Origin: an uncultured Oscillospiraceae bacterium
Lineage (GTDB): Bacteria > Bacillota > Clostridia > Oscillospirales > Oscillospiraceae
DNA length: 64,000 bases
Direction: 5' to 3'
Assembly (NCBI GenBank): GCA_900759385.1
Contig: CAAEUZ010000111.1
Location: 1 to 64,000 of the forward strand
How positions within the stretch are numbered: position 1 is the stretch's first letter; the number at the start of each line of letters is the position of its first letter. The position numbers and the translations under genes were made by a program. The notes under the pieces are model-generated. The model was given only the letters and a program-made list of their open reading frames with translations, did no database searches and was not told the origin of the DNA. Below, piece by piece: positions 31,512 to 40,648 of this stretch.

Positions 31512-32318
31512 ATGAACATAGTTGTATGCGTAAAGCAGGTGCCTAACACAGAGGAGGAGACACTCAGGCTTGACGCCGGCGGACGCGTCCTTGCACGGGA
31601 CGGACTGTCCTCGGCCATGAACGACTTCGACGGTTACGCGCTGGAGGGCGCAGCCAGGCTGAAGGACGCAGACGGGTCGATAAAAATCATTGCCCTCACC
31701 TGCGGCCCGGAACAGGCCAGGGCGGTGCTGAAAAACAGCCTCTCCATTGCAGCGGACGCTGCATACCACGTTTGCGACGCGGCTGCCGCCGGCTCAGACG
31801 TATTCGGTACGGCCAAAGCCCTTGCCGCCGCCATCAGACGCATAGAGGAGTCGGAAGGGCCGGTGGACGCTGTGTTTTGCGGAAAGCAGACGGTCGATGG
31901 CGAGACCGGCGTACTGGGCGCCGTCCTGTCCGATATGCTGGGATACCCGCTTCTCACCGGCTGTCTGGAGGCGGTGCGTGACGGAGATGGTATCAGGGTG
32001 AAGCGGGAAATAAAGGGCGGTACAGAGATATACCATATTCCGCTGCCGTGTGTACTGACCTTCGCAAAGCCCGAGTGGCCTGTCCGCTACTCCAACATAA
32101 AGCGCAAGCTGGCCGCAAACCGGGCCGTAATACCGACGTTTGATTTGCAGGAAATAGGCCTTTCCGGCGTAAACATAGGCCTGGCCGCAGCCCGTACACT
32201 CATAGTAGGTTCGGCCCCCGCACCTAAGAGCAGCGGAGGCCTGATGATAAAAGAAGAGACCCCGGAGGAGTCGGCCGGAAAGCTGATTGAACTGCTTGAC
32301 GCTGCCGGTGTCGTTTGA
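31512..32318 (+). CDS. etfB: Electron transfer flavoprotein beta subunit (set 1)
   Basis: A 268-residue EtfB/FixA from ATG 31512 (GGAGGG upstream). MNIVVCVKQVPNTEEE is the family N-terminus. VFCGKQTVDGETGVLGAVLS near 120-140 is the conserved AMP/FAD-binding loop of EtfB and PVRYSNIKRKLAANRAVI the later signature. First gene of the cluster, followed 13 bases on by etfA. With the acyl-CoA dehydrogenase of the same cluster it should move electrons to or from the flavin of that enzyme. Confidence 0.95.
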   Translation: MNIVVCVKQVPNTEEETLRLDAGGRVLARDGLSSAMNDFDGYALEGAARLKDADGSIKIIALTCGPEQARAVLKNSLSIAADAAYHVCDAAAAGSDVFGTAKALAAAIRRIEESEGPVDAVFCGKQTVDGETGVLGAVLSDMLGYPLLTGCLEAVRDGDGIRVKREIKGGTEIYHIPLPCVLTFAKPEWPVRYSNIKRKLAANRAVIPTFDLQEIGLSGVNIGLAAARTLIVGSAPAPKSSGGLMIKEETPEESAGKLIELLDAAGVV

Positions 32319-32331
32319 AAGGAGGAGCAAA

Positions 32332-33306
32332 ATGAAAACCGATTCTGGAGCTGTGTGGGTGTTTGTGGACAGCGACGGTTCCGGCCTGGAACTGCTGAAG
32401 CCGGCTGGCCCGCTCGCAAACGCCTTAAATTCGCATGTATGTGCAGTGATGGCGGGAGACAGCGTCGGCGCGGCGGAAAAATGCGCACGTTATGGAGCTG
32501 AAAATGTTATTGCCGCGGACATGCCTCAAGCTTCGCCGGCAAGGCGTGCCCTGGCCCTCTCGGCACTTGTTTCCGAGCGCTCGCCCGGAGTTGTCCTCTT
32601 TCCGTCAACAGATTCCGGCCGCGAAATTGCCGCACGTACGGCCAACCGCCTCGGCGTCGGGCTGGCCGTGGACTGCAGCGGCTTCGACGTATCTGCTGAC
32701 GGCTCTGTAACCTGGCGGAAATCCGCATTTGGCGGCGAGCTTGTACTCTCCTGCGCATGCGTTGGAGACGGGGTGCAGATGGCGACAATAAGGCAGAACG
32801 TTTTCAAGCTGGACGAGCCCTGTGCGGGGACCTGCGCGGAAATAGAGCGCGCAGTGCCTGCCCAGGCGGACAGCATACCTGAAGCCGAGCTGCTGGAAGT
32901 GATACTGGATGCCGCCGGAGGCAGGCCGGCGCTTGATACCGCGGAGGTTGTGGTAGCCGGAGGACTCGGCGTGGGAGGCGAGGAGGGCTTTAAACTCCTG
33001 GGAGAGCTGGCGGACCTGCTTGGCGGGACTGTGGGCGCATCCCGCGCTGCAACTGATGCAGGCTGGATATCGACAACCCAGCTTGTCGGACAGACGGGCA
33101 AGATAATAGCGCCCAGGCTTTACATAGCCTGCGGGATATCCGGCGCGCTGCAGCATGTCTGCGGCATGATGGATTCCGGCGTCATTGTCGCCATAAACAA
33201 GGATGCCAGCGCACCTATCTTTGATATAGCGGACTACGGTGTTGTCGGAGACCTCTTCAAGGTAGTACCGGCACTTATAGAGGGGATAAAGAATTCCCGC
33301 GCCTGA
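32332..33306 (+). CDS. etfA: Electron transfer flavoprotein alpha subunit (set 1)
   Basis: A 324-residue EtfA/FixB. The C-terminal FAD domain is clear: VGASRAATDAGWISTTQLVG, GQTGKIIAPRLYIACGISGA, AINKDASAPIFDIADYGVVG. No N-terminal ferredoxin domain. AAGGAGG precedes ATG 32332. Members of both ordinary and bifurcating Etf groups have this shape; which type this is cannot be told by eye. Confidence 0.95.
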   Translation: MKTDSGAVWVFVDSDGSGLELLKPAGPLANALNSHVCAVMAGDSVGAAEKCARYGAENVIAADMPQASPARRALALSALVSERSPGVVLFPSTDSGREIAARTANRLGVGLAVDCSGFDVSADGSVTWRKSAFGGELVLSCACVGDGVQMATIRQNVFKLDEPCAGTCAEIERAVPAQADSIPEAELLEVILDAAGGRPALDTAEVVVAGGLGVGGEEGFKLLGELADLLGGTVGASRAATDAGWISTTQLVGQTGKIIAPRLYIACGISGALQHVCGMMDSGVIVAINKDASAPIFDIADYGVVGDLFKVVPALIEGIKNSRA

Positions 33307-33340
33307 GCACCTCAGGGCGGAGTGTTATAAGGAGGTAAAC

Positions 33341-34129
33341 ATGGAATTTCGCAACGTCAAATTTGAGAAGGTTGGCGCCGTGGGTTATATCACCCTGAAT
33401 AATCCGGCCAAGCGCAACCCAATCAACATCGACACCCACAGAGAGCTGCGCGAATGCTTTGACCTGTGCGACTATGACGACGAAATACGGGCGGTCGTCA
33501 TCCGCGGAGCCGGCGGAAACTTCAGTGCCGGCGGGGACCTTAACGCAATGAAGGCCCGCATAGATCAGGGCATACGCGGAACCCGCCAGGTGTGCCGCGT
33601 GGGGGCGGAAACAAATCTCAGGCTGCTGAACCTCAAAAAACCTGTTATTGCCTGGGTTGAGGGCGCAATAACCGGTGCCGGCATATCGCTGGCCCTGTCC
33701 TGTGACTTCCAGATAGTGTCCGAAACCAGCAAATGCGCCTTTTCTTTTGTAAACATCGGCTTTGTACCCGACTCAGGGGCTGCATACCTGGTGACGCGCG
33801 CAATAGGCACAACGCGCGCCAAGGACCTCTTCATGTCCGGCCGCTTTTTCTCTGGGCGCGAGGCCGCTGAATGGGGACTGTTTACGGAAGCTGTCCCGGC
33901 AGAAGAGGTCGAAGAACGAGTAAACAAATATATAAGGAAATACAGCTCAGGCCCCTCCGTCTCTTATGCGGGAATAAAGACGATGATAAACCGCGCGCAG
34001 TATGCGGCCTATGCCGACGGCATACAGGCCGAGATAGACGCCCAGGGCGAGTGTGAGCTGACCGAGGACTACGTGGAGGCCGTTACGGCATTTCTCGAAA
34101 AGAGAAAGCCGCAGTTTAAGGGAAGGTAG
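33341..34129 (+). CDS. Enoyl-CoA isomerase/hydratase family protein (PaaG-like)
   Basis: A 262-residue crotonase-fold enzyme. Oxyanion loops are GGNFSAGGDLNAMK near 57-70 and GAITGAGISLALSCD near 107. Both hydratase glutamates are missing: the first position is Ser in GISLAL and the second falls in FVNIG. The Asp of VPDSGA is present, as is the C-terminal DYxEAVTAFLEKRKPQFKGR. This residue pattern is that of PaaG-type isomerases rather than classic hydratases such as CaiD. In context it would shift or hydrate the double bond of an enoyl-CoA made by the CoA transferase. Confidence 0.88.
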   Translation: MEFRNVKFEKVGAVGYITLNNPAKRNPINIDTHRELRECFDLCDYDDEIRAVVIRGAGGNFSAGGDLNAMKARIDQGIRGTRQVCRVGAETNLRLLNLKKPVIAWVEGAITGAGISLALSCDFQIVSETSKCAFSFVNIGFVPDSGAAYLVTRAIGTTRAKDLFMSGRFFSGREAAEWGLFTEAVPAEEVEERVNKYIRKYSSGPSVSYAGIKTMINRAQYAAYADGIQAEIDAQGECELTEDYVEAVTAFLEKRKPQFKGR

Positions 34130-34138
34130 GTCGCAGGT

Positions 34139-35602
34139 ATGGCCAAGAAGCTGAGTTCAAAGCATAACTGGCTTATAGACGTCGCAGTATTTGCCGGATG
34201 CTACATCCTCTTTGCGCTCATACTTCCCGCCCCCGCCCCGATGACACGGCAGGGCATGACCGTTGTGGGTATCCTCTGCGGTACAGTGTATCTGTGGATC
34301 AAGGTGGATATAGGCTGGCCAAGCCTGTTTTTCCTTGGGCTCATAGGACTGAGCGGAGTGACGAGCCCCTCGGCACTCTTCCAGCAGACCTGGGGCAACA
34401 CGATGGTGCCCTTCCTCATCAGTGCCTTCCTCCTGAATATCGTTATGGCGGACACGGGCCTGACAAGGCGTTTCGCTCTCTTCTTTATCACGCGGAAGAT
34501 GAATCGCGGGCGGCCATGGCTGCTGTTGACCATGTTCTTCCTCGCCGTGCTGCTTATGGGCCTCGTCTCCACCAGCTCGGCCATAACAGTCATGTTTATG
34601 GCCATAGCCGAGGAGATATTCAAGATGACCGGCTATAAAAAGGGCGAAAAACTGCCGGAAGCCATGATGGTAGGCATCTTCTGGGTGGCACAGGGCGCTA
34701 TGGCCTTTACACCCATATCCCACGTACTTATTCCCATGGTGTTTGAATACATTGCCGCGGATTTCGGCATAACCGTGACATACAGCCAGTATACCGCGTG
34801 CTTTATTCTCTGCGGCTGCGCCTTCTTTGTCGGCTGGATACTGCTGCTTAGGTTCGTTATAAGGCCGGATGTCAAAAAGCTCGTCAGCCTGGACATAGAT
34901 GAGCTCAAGGCAACGGTCAAGCCCTGGACGAAGCAGGAGAAAACCATCCTCGTCGTATACGTAGCCGTTATCTGCCTCTGGTGCTTCCCAGATCTGATTG
35001 GACTGGTGCCGGGCATGGAGGGAATAGCCGCCTGGATGAGCAGCCTGGGCAGTGCCGTGCCGCCGATGGTAGCCTGCGGCGTGCTGTGCTTCATACACTT
35101 CGACGGCAAGCCGATGATGGATTTCAAGGACTGCTGCCGCCGCGTGCCGTGGAACAGCGTGTTCATGATGGCCGCAGTTATGGGCATGGCATATATTTTC
35201 GGGCTGGAGAACTGTGGAATCACTGCCTGGATTACCTCGACCATAGAGCCGCTCATCGGTGGCCTGAGCCCGGTCGTATTTACCCTGGTCGTCGTGGCTT
35301 TTGTGGTCATTGCCACAGACTTTATATCCAATACGCTCATAGCGAGCATGTATGCAATTATAATTCCCATCGCGCTGACCATAGAGGGCTGCAATCCGAT
35401 AGCCGTCGGACTGCTTATCGCGGCGGGCTGCAACAGCTCGTTCTCCTTCCCGAGCGGCTGCCCGGCGGCCAGCATGGCGACCGGAGGCGGCTGGACCAGG
35501 GTGAGCTTTCAGTTTAAATACGGGATAATACTGGATTTCTGGATAATCGCAATGTATATGCTCACAGCCTATCCGCTGCTTGTACAGATGTTCCCATACT
35601 GA
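34139..35602 (+). CDS. SLC13/DASS-family anion carrier (copy 1)
   Basis: A 487-residue membrane protein with about 11-12 hydrophobic segments. Family marks are the two SNT-like signatures: LVSTSSAITVMFMAIAEE near 145 and DFISNTLIASMYAIIIP near 398. A hydrophilic loop around 245-270 ends in KPWTKQE. The DASS family imports di- or tricarboxylates and other anions with sodium. It lies 9 bases after the isomerase gene. A close paralogue sits three genes downstream. Confidence 0.88.
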   Translation: MAKKLSSKHNWLIDVAVFAGCYILFALILPAPAPMTRQGMTVVGILCGTVYLWIKVDIGWPSLFFLGLIGLSGVTSPSALFQQTWGNTMVPFLISAFLLNIVMADTGLTRRFALFFITRKMNRGRPWLLLTMFFLAVLLMGLVSTSSAITVMFMAIAEEIFKMTGYKKGEKLPEAMMVGIFWVAQGAMAFTPISHVLIPMVFEYIAADFGITVTYSQYTACFILCGCAFFVGWILLLRFVIRPDVKKLVSLDIDELKATVKPWTKQEKTILVVYVAVICLWCFPDLIGLVPGMEGIAAWMSSLGSAVPPMVACGVLCFIHFDGKPMMDFKDCCRRVPWNSVFMMAAVMGMAYIFGLENCGITAWITSTIEPLIGGLSPVVFTLVVVAFVVIATDFISNTLIASMYAIIIPIALTIEGCNPIAVGLLIAAGCNSSFSFPSGCPAASMATGGGWTRVSFQFKYGIILDFWIIAMYMLTAYPLLVQMFPY

Positions 35603-35624
35603 CAAAAAATAGAGGAGGTAAAAC

Positions 35625-36770
35625 ATGAAAAACTATTACCACATGCTCACCGATGAACAGCGTGAAATCCAGCAGATGGTACGCCAGTTTGCCGACGAGA
35701 GGATAATCCCTGTCGCCAAGGAGTGCGACCGTGACGGTACCTTCCCGCACGAGCTGTACAAGGAGGCCTTCGAGATGGGCCTGACGACTTATACCATCCC
35801 CGAAAAATACGGCGGCGCCGGCGGCGATATTTTTACTTACTCGCTGATCAAGGAAGAGCTCGCCCGCGGCGACGCAGGCTTTTCCGGAACTGTAGCCGGA
35901 GCGTATATGGGTGTCGTCCCCATAAAAGTTGCCGGCAACGAGTACCACTGGAAGCTCGTCGCAGACGTCCTCTGCCAGGGCGGCGCTATGTCATTCACGC
36001 TTACCGAGGCGAACGCCGGCTCCGACTCCGCGGCGATCCGCACTCAGTATGTCGTTGATGGCGATTCCGTAATCATAAACGGCCGTAAGAGCTTTATCTC
36101 CAACGGAGAGGTCGCCGATCTCTACCTGCTCTTTGCGACCAAGGACCCGTCCCTCAGGGGCAAGGGCATATCCTGCTTCATAGTTCCGCGCACCGCTGCC
36201 GGCATCAGCATCGGCAAGCATGAGGACAAGATGGGATACCGCACCTCCTGCACCAACGATGTAGTATTCGAAGACGTCCGTATCCCGCTCAAGAATATGA
36301 TCGGCGAAGAGGGCCAGGGTATGGACATCGTCAAGCGCTCCCTCGGCTATACGCGTCCCACCTCCGGAGCTGGTGCCGTGGGCAACGCTCAGTACGCATA
36401 CGAGTGCGCTGTGGAGTACTCCAAGATGCGTGAGACTTTTGGCAAACCCATCTGCAAGAACCAGGGCATCTCCTTCATGATAGCCGACATGTATACCAAA
36501 CTTGAGGCGGCCCGCCAGATGGTCTGGCATGCCTGCAAGTGCGCTGACGCCGGCATTACAGATACCCGCCTGGCCTCCGCCGCCAAGGTGTTTGCCTCTG
36601 ATATAGGCATGCAGGTCTGCACGGACGCCGTCCAGATTCTCGGAGGCAATGGCTACAGCCGTGAGTATCCGGTGGAAAAGCGTTTCCGCGACGCAAAGAT
36701 ATACCAGATTTTCGAAGGCACCAACCAGATCCAGCGAAAGATTATCGCGGGTGACATCCTGTACACCTGA
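35625..36770 (+). CDS. Acyl-CoA dehydrogenase
   Basis: A 381-residue FAD acyl-CoA dehydrogenase/reductase. The FAD/substrate loop is [20 protein letters not shown] near 122, [15 protein letters not shown] near 150 follows, and the catalytic Glu is in [12 protein letters not shown] near 365, as in short-chain and caffeyl-CoA/crotonobetainyl-CoA reductases. AGGAGGT precedes the ATG. Flanking CoA transferase and Etf genes suggest it works as an enoyl-CoA reductase in vivo (CaiA/CarC-like), using Etf as electron donor. Confidence 0.93.
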   Translation: MKNYYHMLTDEQREIQQMVRQFADERIIPVAKECDRDGTFPHELYKEAFEMGLTTYTIPEKYGGAGGDIFTYSLIKEELARGDAGFSGTVAGAYMGVVPIKVAGNEYHWKLVADVLCQGGAMSFTLTEANAGSDSAAIRTQYVVDGDSVIINGRKSFISNGEVADLYLLFATKDPSLRGKGISCFIVPRTAAGISIGKHEDKMGYRTSCTNDVVFEDVRIPLKNMIGEEGQGMDIVKRSLGYTRPTSGAGAVGNAQYAYECAVEYSKMRETFGKPICKNQGISFMIADMYTKLEAARQMVWHACKCADAGITDTRLASAAKVFASDIGMQVCTDAVQILGGNGYSREYPVEKRFRDAKIYQIFEGTNQIQRKIIAGDILYT

Positions 36771-36799
36771 GCGCCGCTGGAGCAGCAAAAGGAGGAAGT

Positions 36800-38011
36800 A
36801 TGAAAAAGGTTTTTGAGGGTATAAGGGTGGTTGATTTCACCAACAATGTTGCCGGTCCCTGTGCCACGGCTATGCTCGCCGACATGGGCGCGGAGGTCAT
36901 AAAAATCGAACGCCCTGTTGCCGGTGATGATTCGCGCGGAATAGCGCCCAGGCTGGAAGGGCAGAGCCTGCAGTTCAACTGGTTCAACCGCGGCAAAAAG
37001 TCCATCGAGCTCTCGCTCAAGGACGCCGAGGCACAGCAGCTTCTGCTGCGCATGATAGCCGACGCCGACATAGTGGTTGAGAGCTTCAAGCCCGGGCAGA
37101 TGAAGAAGTTCGGCCTGGACTACGAGAGCGTTGTAAAGGTCAATCCGGAGATTATATACTGCTCCGTATCCGCGTGCGGCCAGACCGGTGCGTACGCCAA
37201 GCGTCCCGGATTTGACGTTATCGCCCAGGGCATGAGCGGCTTTATGGACATGCAGGGAGACCCGGACGGCCCTCCCGTCAAGTGCGGTACTGCTATCGGC
37301 GACTATGTGGGAGTGCTCAACGCGTACAGCGGGATTGTCACAGCTCTTTATCACAAGCAGCTCACAGGCGAAGGGCAGTATATAGATATATCGCTGCTGG
37401 ACGGGCTCGTAAGCGTGATGTCCCCGATGGAAAATGCAGCTACGCTCGACGCGCACCCGACCCGTTCGGGCCGTCACCACGGTACCATGGCGCCGTACGG
37501 CATCTACCGCGGAGTGAACGGACAGAGCGTTATAATAGCCGCGTACACCGGCAACCAGTGGGGTAAGTTCTGCAACTGCATGGGCAAGCCTGAGCTCGTG
37601 GACGATCCGCGCTTTGCCGACAATGTCCAGCGCTGCAGGAATATAAACGAGCTTGAGAAGGTCGTCGAGTCCTGGCTGGCCGGATTTGAGAATATCGAGG
37701 ACGCTATTGCCATAATGGACGCCGCCGGCGTGGCCAGCTGCAAGATACGCTCTCTCAACGAGGTCGCCCATGACGAGGTACTCTGGGAGCGCGGAACGCT
37801 CGCCGAACTGCCCCTGCCGCCCAGCTACAAGGAGCACCGCACCATAAAGGGACGCGGGCCGTGGATCAAGTACTCCAAGACCCCCGCAGAGATGCTCCGT
37901 GCCCCCGACCTCGGCGAGCACAACTACGAAATTCTCGGCAAGTACGGCTGGGACATGGCCAAGGTGGACGAAAAAGAAGCTGAGTGGTCCACCGGTTTCA
38001 AAAAGCAATAA
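36800..38011 (+). CDS. CaiB/BaiF family (class III) CoA-transferase
   Basis: A 403-residue class III CoA-transferase. The N-terminus RVVDFTNNVAGPCATAMLAD, EVIKIERP, and VVESFKPGQMKKFGLDYE are typical. The catalytic Asp is in TAIGDYVGVLNAYSGIV near 168, and GRHHGTMAPYGIYR near 230 is conserved. It moves CoA between a product acyl-CoA and the incoming acid without ATP, as CaiB does in carnitine metabolism and FldA in aromatic-acid reduction. Confidence 0.94.
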   Translation: MKKVFEGIRVVDFTNNVAGPCATAMLADMGAEVIKIERPVAGDDSRGIAPRLEGQSLQFNWFNRGKKSIELSLKDAEAQQLLLRMIADADIVVESFKPGQMKKFGLDYESVVKVNPEIIYCSVSACGQTGAYAKRPGFDVIAQGMSGFMDMQGDPDGPPVKCGTAIGDYVGVLNAYSGIVTALYHKQLTGEGQYIDISLLDGLVSVMSPMENAATLDAHPTRSGRHHGTMAPYGIYRGVNGQSVIIAAYTGNQWGKFCNCMGKPELVDDPRFADNVQRCRNINELEKVVESWLAGFENIEDAIAIMDAAGVASCKIRSLNEVAHDEVLWERGTLAELPLPPSYKEHRTIKGRGPWIKYSKTPAEMLRAPDLGEHNYEILGKYGWDMAKVDEKEAEWSTGFKKQ

Positions 38012-38034
38012 GGGCAGAATCCGGGAGGTAATGT

Positions 38035-39504
38035 ATGGATAATGCAGTGAAGAAGAAAACCAGCAGGAGCTGGTACATAGACATGGCAATCGTTGTTGTC
38101 GTGTATATCCTTTTCCAGTTCGTTCTCCCCGCGCCTTCACCTATCACGAAGGGCGGCATGGGCGTCGTAGGTATATTCCTCGGCACACTCTATCTGTGGA
38201 TCAAAGTAGATATCGGCTGGCCCAGCCTGCTCTTCATAGGCGTTGTCGGCCTGACCGGTGTCTCCGGTGCAAGCGCGCTGTTCCAAAACACCTGGGGCAA
38301 CGTCATGGTCCCCTTCCTGGTCTGTGCCTTCATGCTTAATATGGTCATGTCGGACACCGGCCTGACGCGCCGCTTCGCCCTCTTCTTCGTCACCCGCAAG
38401 ATGAACAAGGGCAAGCCCTGGCGCACCATGATTATGTTCTTCCTGGCCATAGTCCTGCTGGGCCTGGTGTCCACCAGCTCCGCCATATGCGTGCTGTTTA
38501 TGGCAATCGCTGAGGAAATGTTCAAGATGACCGGCTACAAGAAGGGCGAAAAGCTCGTTGAGACCACAATGGTGGGCATTTTCTGGATGGCCCAGGGTGC
38601 CATGGCCTTCACGCCGATTTCTCACGTCCTGATCCCGGCCATATTTGAGAACATTCTCGCCGATTTCGGTGTCACTGTCACCTATGGCCAGTTCTCCATG
38701 ATATTCCTTTGCGTCGGCATCGCGTTCTTCCTGGGCTGGATACTTATTTTCCGCTTTGTCATAAAGCCCGACGTCACGAAGATGGCCGACCTTGATATCG
38801 ATGCCCTGCGCGCCACTATCAAGCCCTGGACCAAGCAGGAGGTCACCATCCTTATTGTATACGGCATTGTCATAATCACCTGGTGCTTCCCCGAGCTTAT
38901 CGGCATGATTCCCGGCATGGACGGAGTGGCCTCCTGGATGAGTTCCCTCGGTTCCGGCGTGCCTCCCATGGTCGCCTGCGCAGTGCTGTGCATGATAAAA
39001 TACGAGGGCAAGCCCATGCTGGACGTCAAGGATTGCTGCAGGCGTATCCCCTGGGGCAGTGTGTTCATGATGACGGCTGTTATGGGTACTGCGTACATCT
39101 TCGGCCTCGAAACCTGCGGTGTAACGGCCTGGATAACCCAGACCATGGAGCCCATTATGAGCGGCCTGAACCCGACTGTGTTCGTAATCATAGTGATACT
39201 GTTTATCAACATCCTGACCAACTGCGTGTCGAACACCCTCGTGTCCTCTATGTACGCCGTCGTTGTCCCTCTGGCTGTGGCTGTGCCCGGGGTAAACCCG
39301 ATAGCAGTTGCGCTCCTTGTCGCGGCCGGCTGCAACAGCGCCTATGCTCTGCCCAGTGCCTGCCCGGCGGCGGGCCTTGCCTCCGGCGCGGGCTGGACCA
39401 GGGTGGGATTCCAGGCCAAGTACGGCTTCCTGCTCTGCGCTTGGACGTGCCTGTGCTATTTCGCCATAGGATACCCGCTGGTAATGCACTTCTTCCCCTA
39501 TTGA
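38035..39504 (+). CDS. SLC13/DASS-family anion carrier (copy 2)
   Basis: A 489-residue paralogue of the carrier at 34139, alike along its whole length by eye (IKVDIGWPSL, TGLTRRFALFF, KPWTKQE, STSSAICVLFMAIAEE, NCVSNTLVSSMYAVVVP). The differences gather in membrane segments near the second SNT motif (ASACPAAGLASG-type against SGCPAASMATG), which could change ligand choice. Two carriers in one cluster suit a substrate/product antiport or two related acids. Confidence 0.88.
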   Translation: MDNAVKKKTSRSWYIDMAIVVVVYILFQFVLPAPSPITKGGMGVVGIFLGTLYLWIKVDIGWPSLLFIGVVGLTGVSGASALFQNTWGNVMVPFLVCAFMLNMVMSDTGLTRRFALFFVTRKMNKGKPWRTMIMFFLAIVLLGLVSTSSAICVLFMAIAEEMFKMTGYKKGEKLVETTMVGIFWMAQGAMAFTPISHVLIPAIFENILADFGVTVTYGQFSMIFLCVGIAFFLGWILIFRFVIKPDVTKMADLDIDALRATIKPWTKQEVTILIVYGIVIITWCFPELIGMIPGMDGVASWMSSLGSGVPPMVACAVLCMIKYEGKPMLDVKDCCRRIPWGSVFMMTAVMGTAYIFGLETCGVTAWITQTMEPIMSGLNPTVFVIIVILFINILTNCVSNTLVSSMYAVVVPLAVAVPGVNPIAVALLVAAGCNSAYALPSACPAAGLASGAGWTRVGFQAKYGFLLCAWTCLCYFAIGYPLVMHFFPY

Positions 39505-39587
39505 TTAACTCACACTCTGGGTTTCCGGCGGGCGCGCGGCGCCCGTCGGAGGCCGCTTAAACAAAAATATCGGAGGATAAGATCAAA

Positions 39588-40565
39588 ATGAACAAGAGAA
39601 TCAACACAAAAGTCACGGAAATGCTCGGCATCGAGTACCCTGTCATCCAGGGCTGCATGCAGTGGATAGCCAAGGCCGAGCTGGCCAGTGCGGTTTCAGA
39701 AGCCGGCGGACTCGGAATCGTGAGCTCCTCCACCTTCTTTACTGCCGAGGAGCTGCGTGAAGAGATCAAAAAGGTCAAGTCCATGACCAGCAAGCCGTTC
39801 GCTGTAAACATTACCAATCTGCCCGCGTCCTTCGAGCCCGACTTTCCGGGATATGTGCGTGTGTGCGTCGAGGAGGGCGTGAAAATTATTGAAACGGCCG
39901 GTCGCCTGCTTGCTCCCGAGCTTATCGCCCAGATGAAAGAGGCCGGAATCATCTGGATTCACAAGTGCACTGTGGTCAAGCATGCGCAGAAAGCGCAGGA
40001 TGCGGGCTGCGATATGATCGTGGCCGACGGCTTTGAATGCGCTGGACACCCCGGTGAAAACGACATCGGCACCATGGCGCTCACTCCGACCATGATTCAG
40101 GACCTCAAAGTGCCTGTCATCTCCGCTGGAGGTATAGGCACCGGTCGCCAGATGGCCGCCGCTCTCATGCTCGGCGCCGAGGGCGTCTACATGGGCACGC
40201 GCTTCCTGCTCACCAAAGAGTGCCCCGTGCTCGACAGTGTGAAGGAGTATATTGCCGGCAACGCGACCGAGATGGACACTCTGCTCATGCTGCGCTCGTA
40301 TAAGAACACCACCCGCACGCTAAAGACTAATATGACAAAGAGCGTCGTCGCGCGCGAGCACGAGGGTAAGCCGTTCTCTGAAGTGGCCGGTGACATCAAC
40401 GGAGGCGAAGTCCGCAAGATGTTCTTTGAAAACGGAGACGTTGAGAACAAGGCGTATATCTGCGTCGGCCAGACCGTCGGCCTGCTGCATGAGGTGAAGA
40501 GCGTCAGGGAAGTTATAGATGACATCATGACTGAGTGCATGGAGACCATAGCAAAGTTCAACTGA
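39588..40565 (+). CDS. Nitronate monooxygenase / FabK-like flavoprotein
   Basis: A 325-residue FMN TIM-barrel. MLGIEYPVIQGCMQWIA is the family N-terminus, VADGFECAGHPGENDIG near 145 carries the active-site His, VISAGGIGTGRQMAAALMLG near 180 binds phosphate of FMN. The group includes nitronate monooxygenases and enoyl-ACP reductase FabK. In this cluster a second enoyl reductase or a flavin reductase role is conceivable. The 83-base gap before it holds only a GC hairpin and the ribosome site GGAGGA. Confidence 0.88.
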   Translation: MNKRINTKVTEMLGIEYPVIQGCMQWIAKAELASAVSEAGGLGIVSSSTFFTAEELREEIKKVKSMTSKPFAVNITNLPASFEPDFPGYVRVCVEEGVKIIETAGRLLAPELIAQMKEAGIIWIHKCTVVKHAQKAQDAGCDMIVADGFECAGHPGENDIGTMALTPTMIQDLKVPVISAGGIGTGRQMAAALMLGAEGVYMGTRFLLTKECPVLDSVKEYIAGNATEMDTLLMLRSYKNTTRTLKTNMTKSVVAREHEGKPFSEVAGDINGGEVRKMFFENGDVENKAYICVGQTVGLLHEVKSVREVIDDIMTECMETIAKFN

Positions 40566-40580
40566 ATATAGAGGCGTCAG

Positions 40581-40629
40581 CACCGGCGCGTAGTGCAGAA
40601 ACAAGCTCTGCGCCGCGCGCCGGTGTTTT
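40581..40629 (+). terminator. Terminator-like hairpin inside the etf/CoA cluster
   Basis: CACCGGCGCG and CGCGCCGGTG (10 bp) enclose a second stem GCAGA/TCTGC and run into TTTTATAC, 19 bases before the next ATG. It probably lowers expression of the downstream FAD dehydrogenase and second etf pair, or marks a second unit. Confidence 0.7.
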
Positions 40630-40648
40630 ATACTAAAAGGAGATAAAA

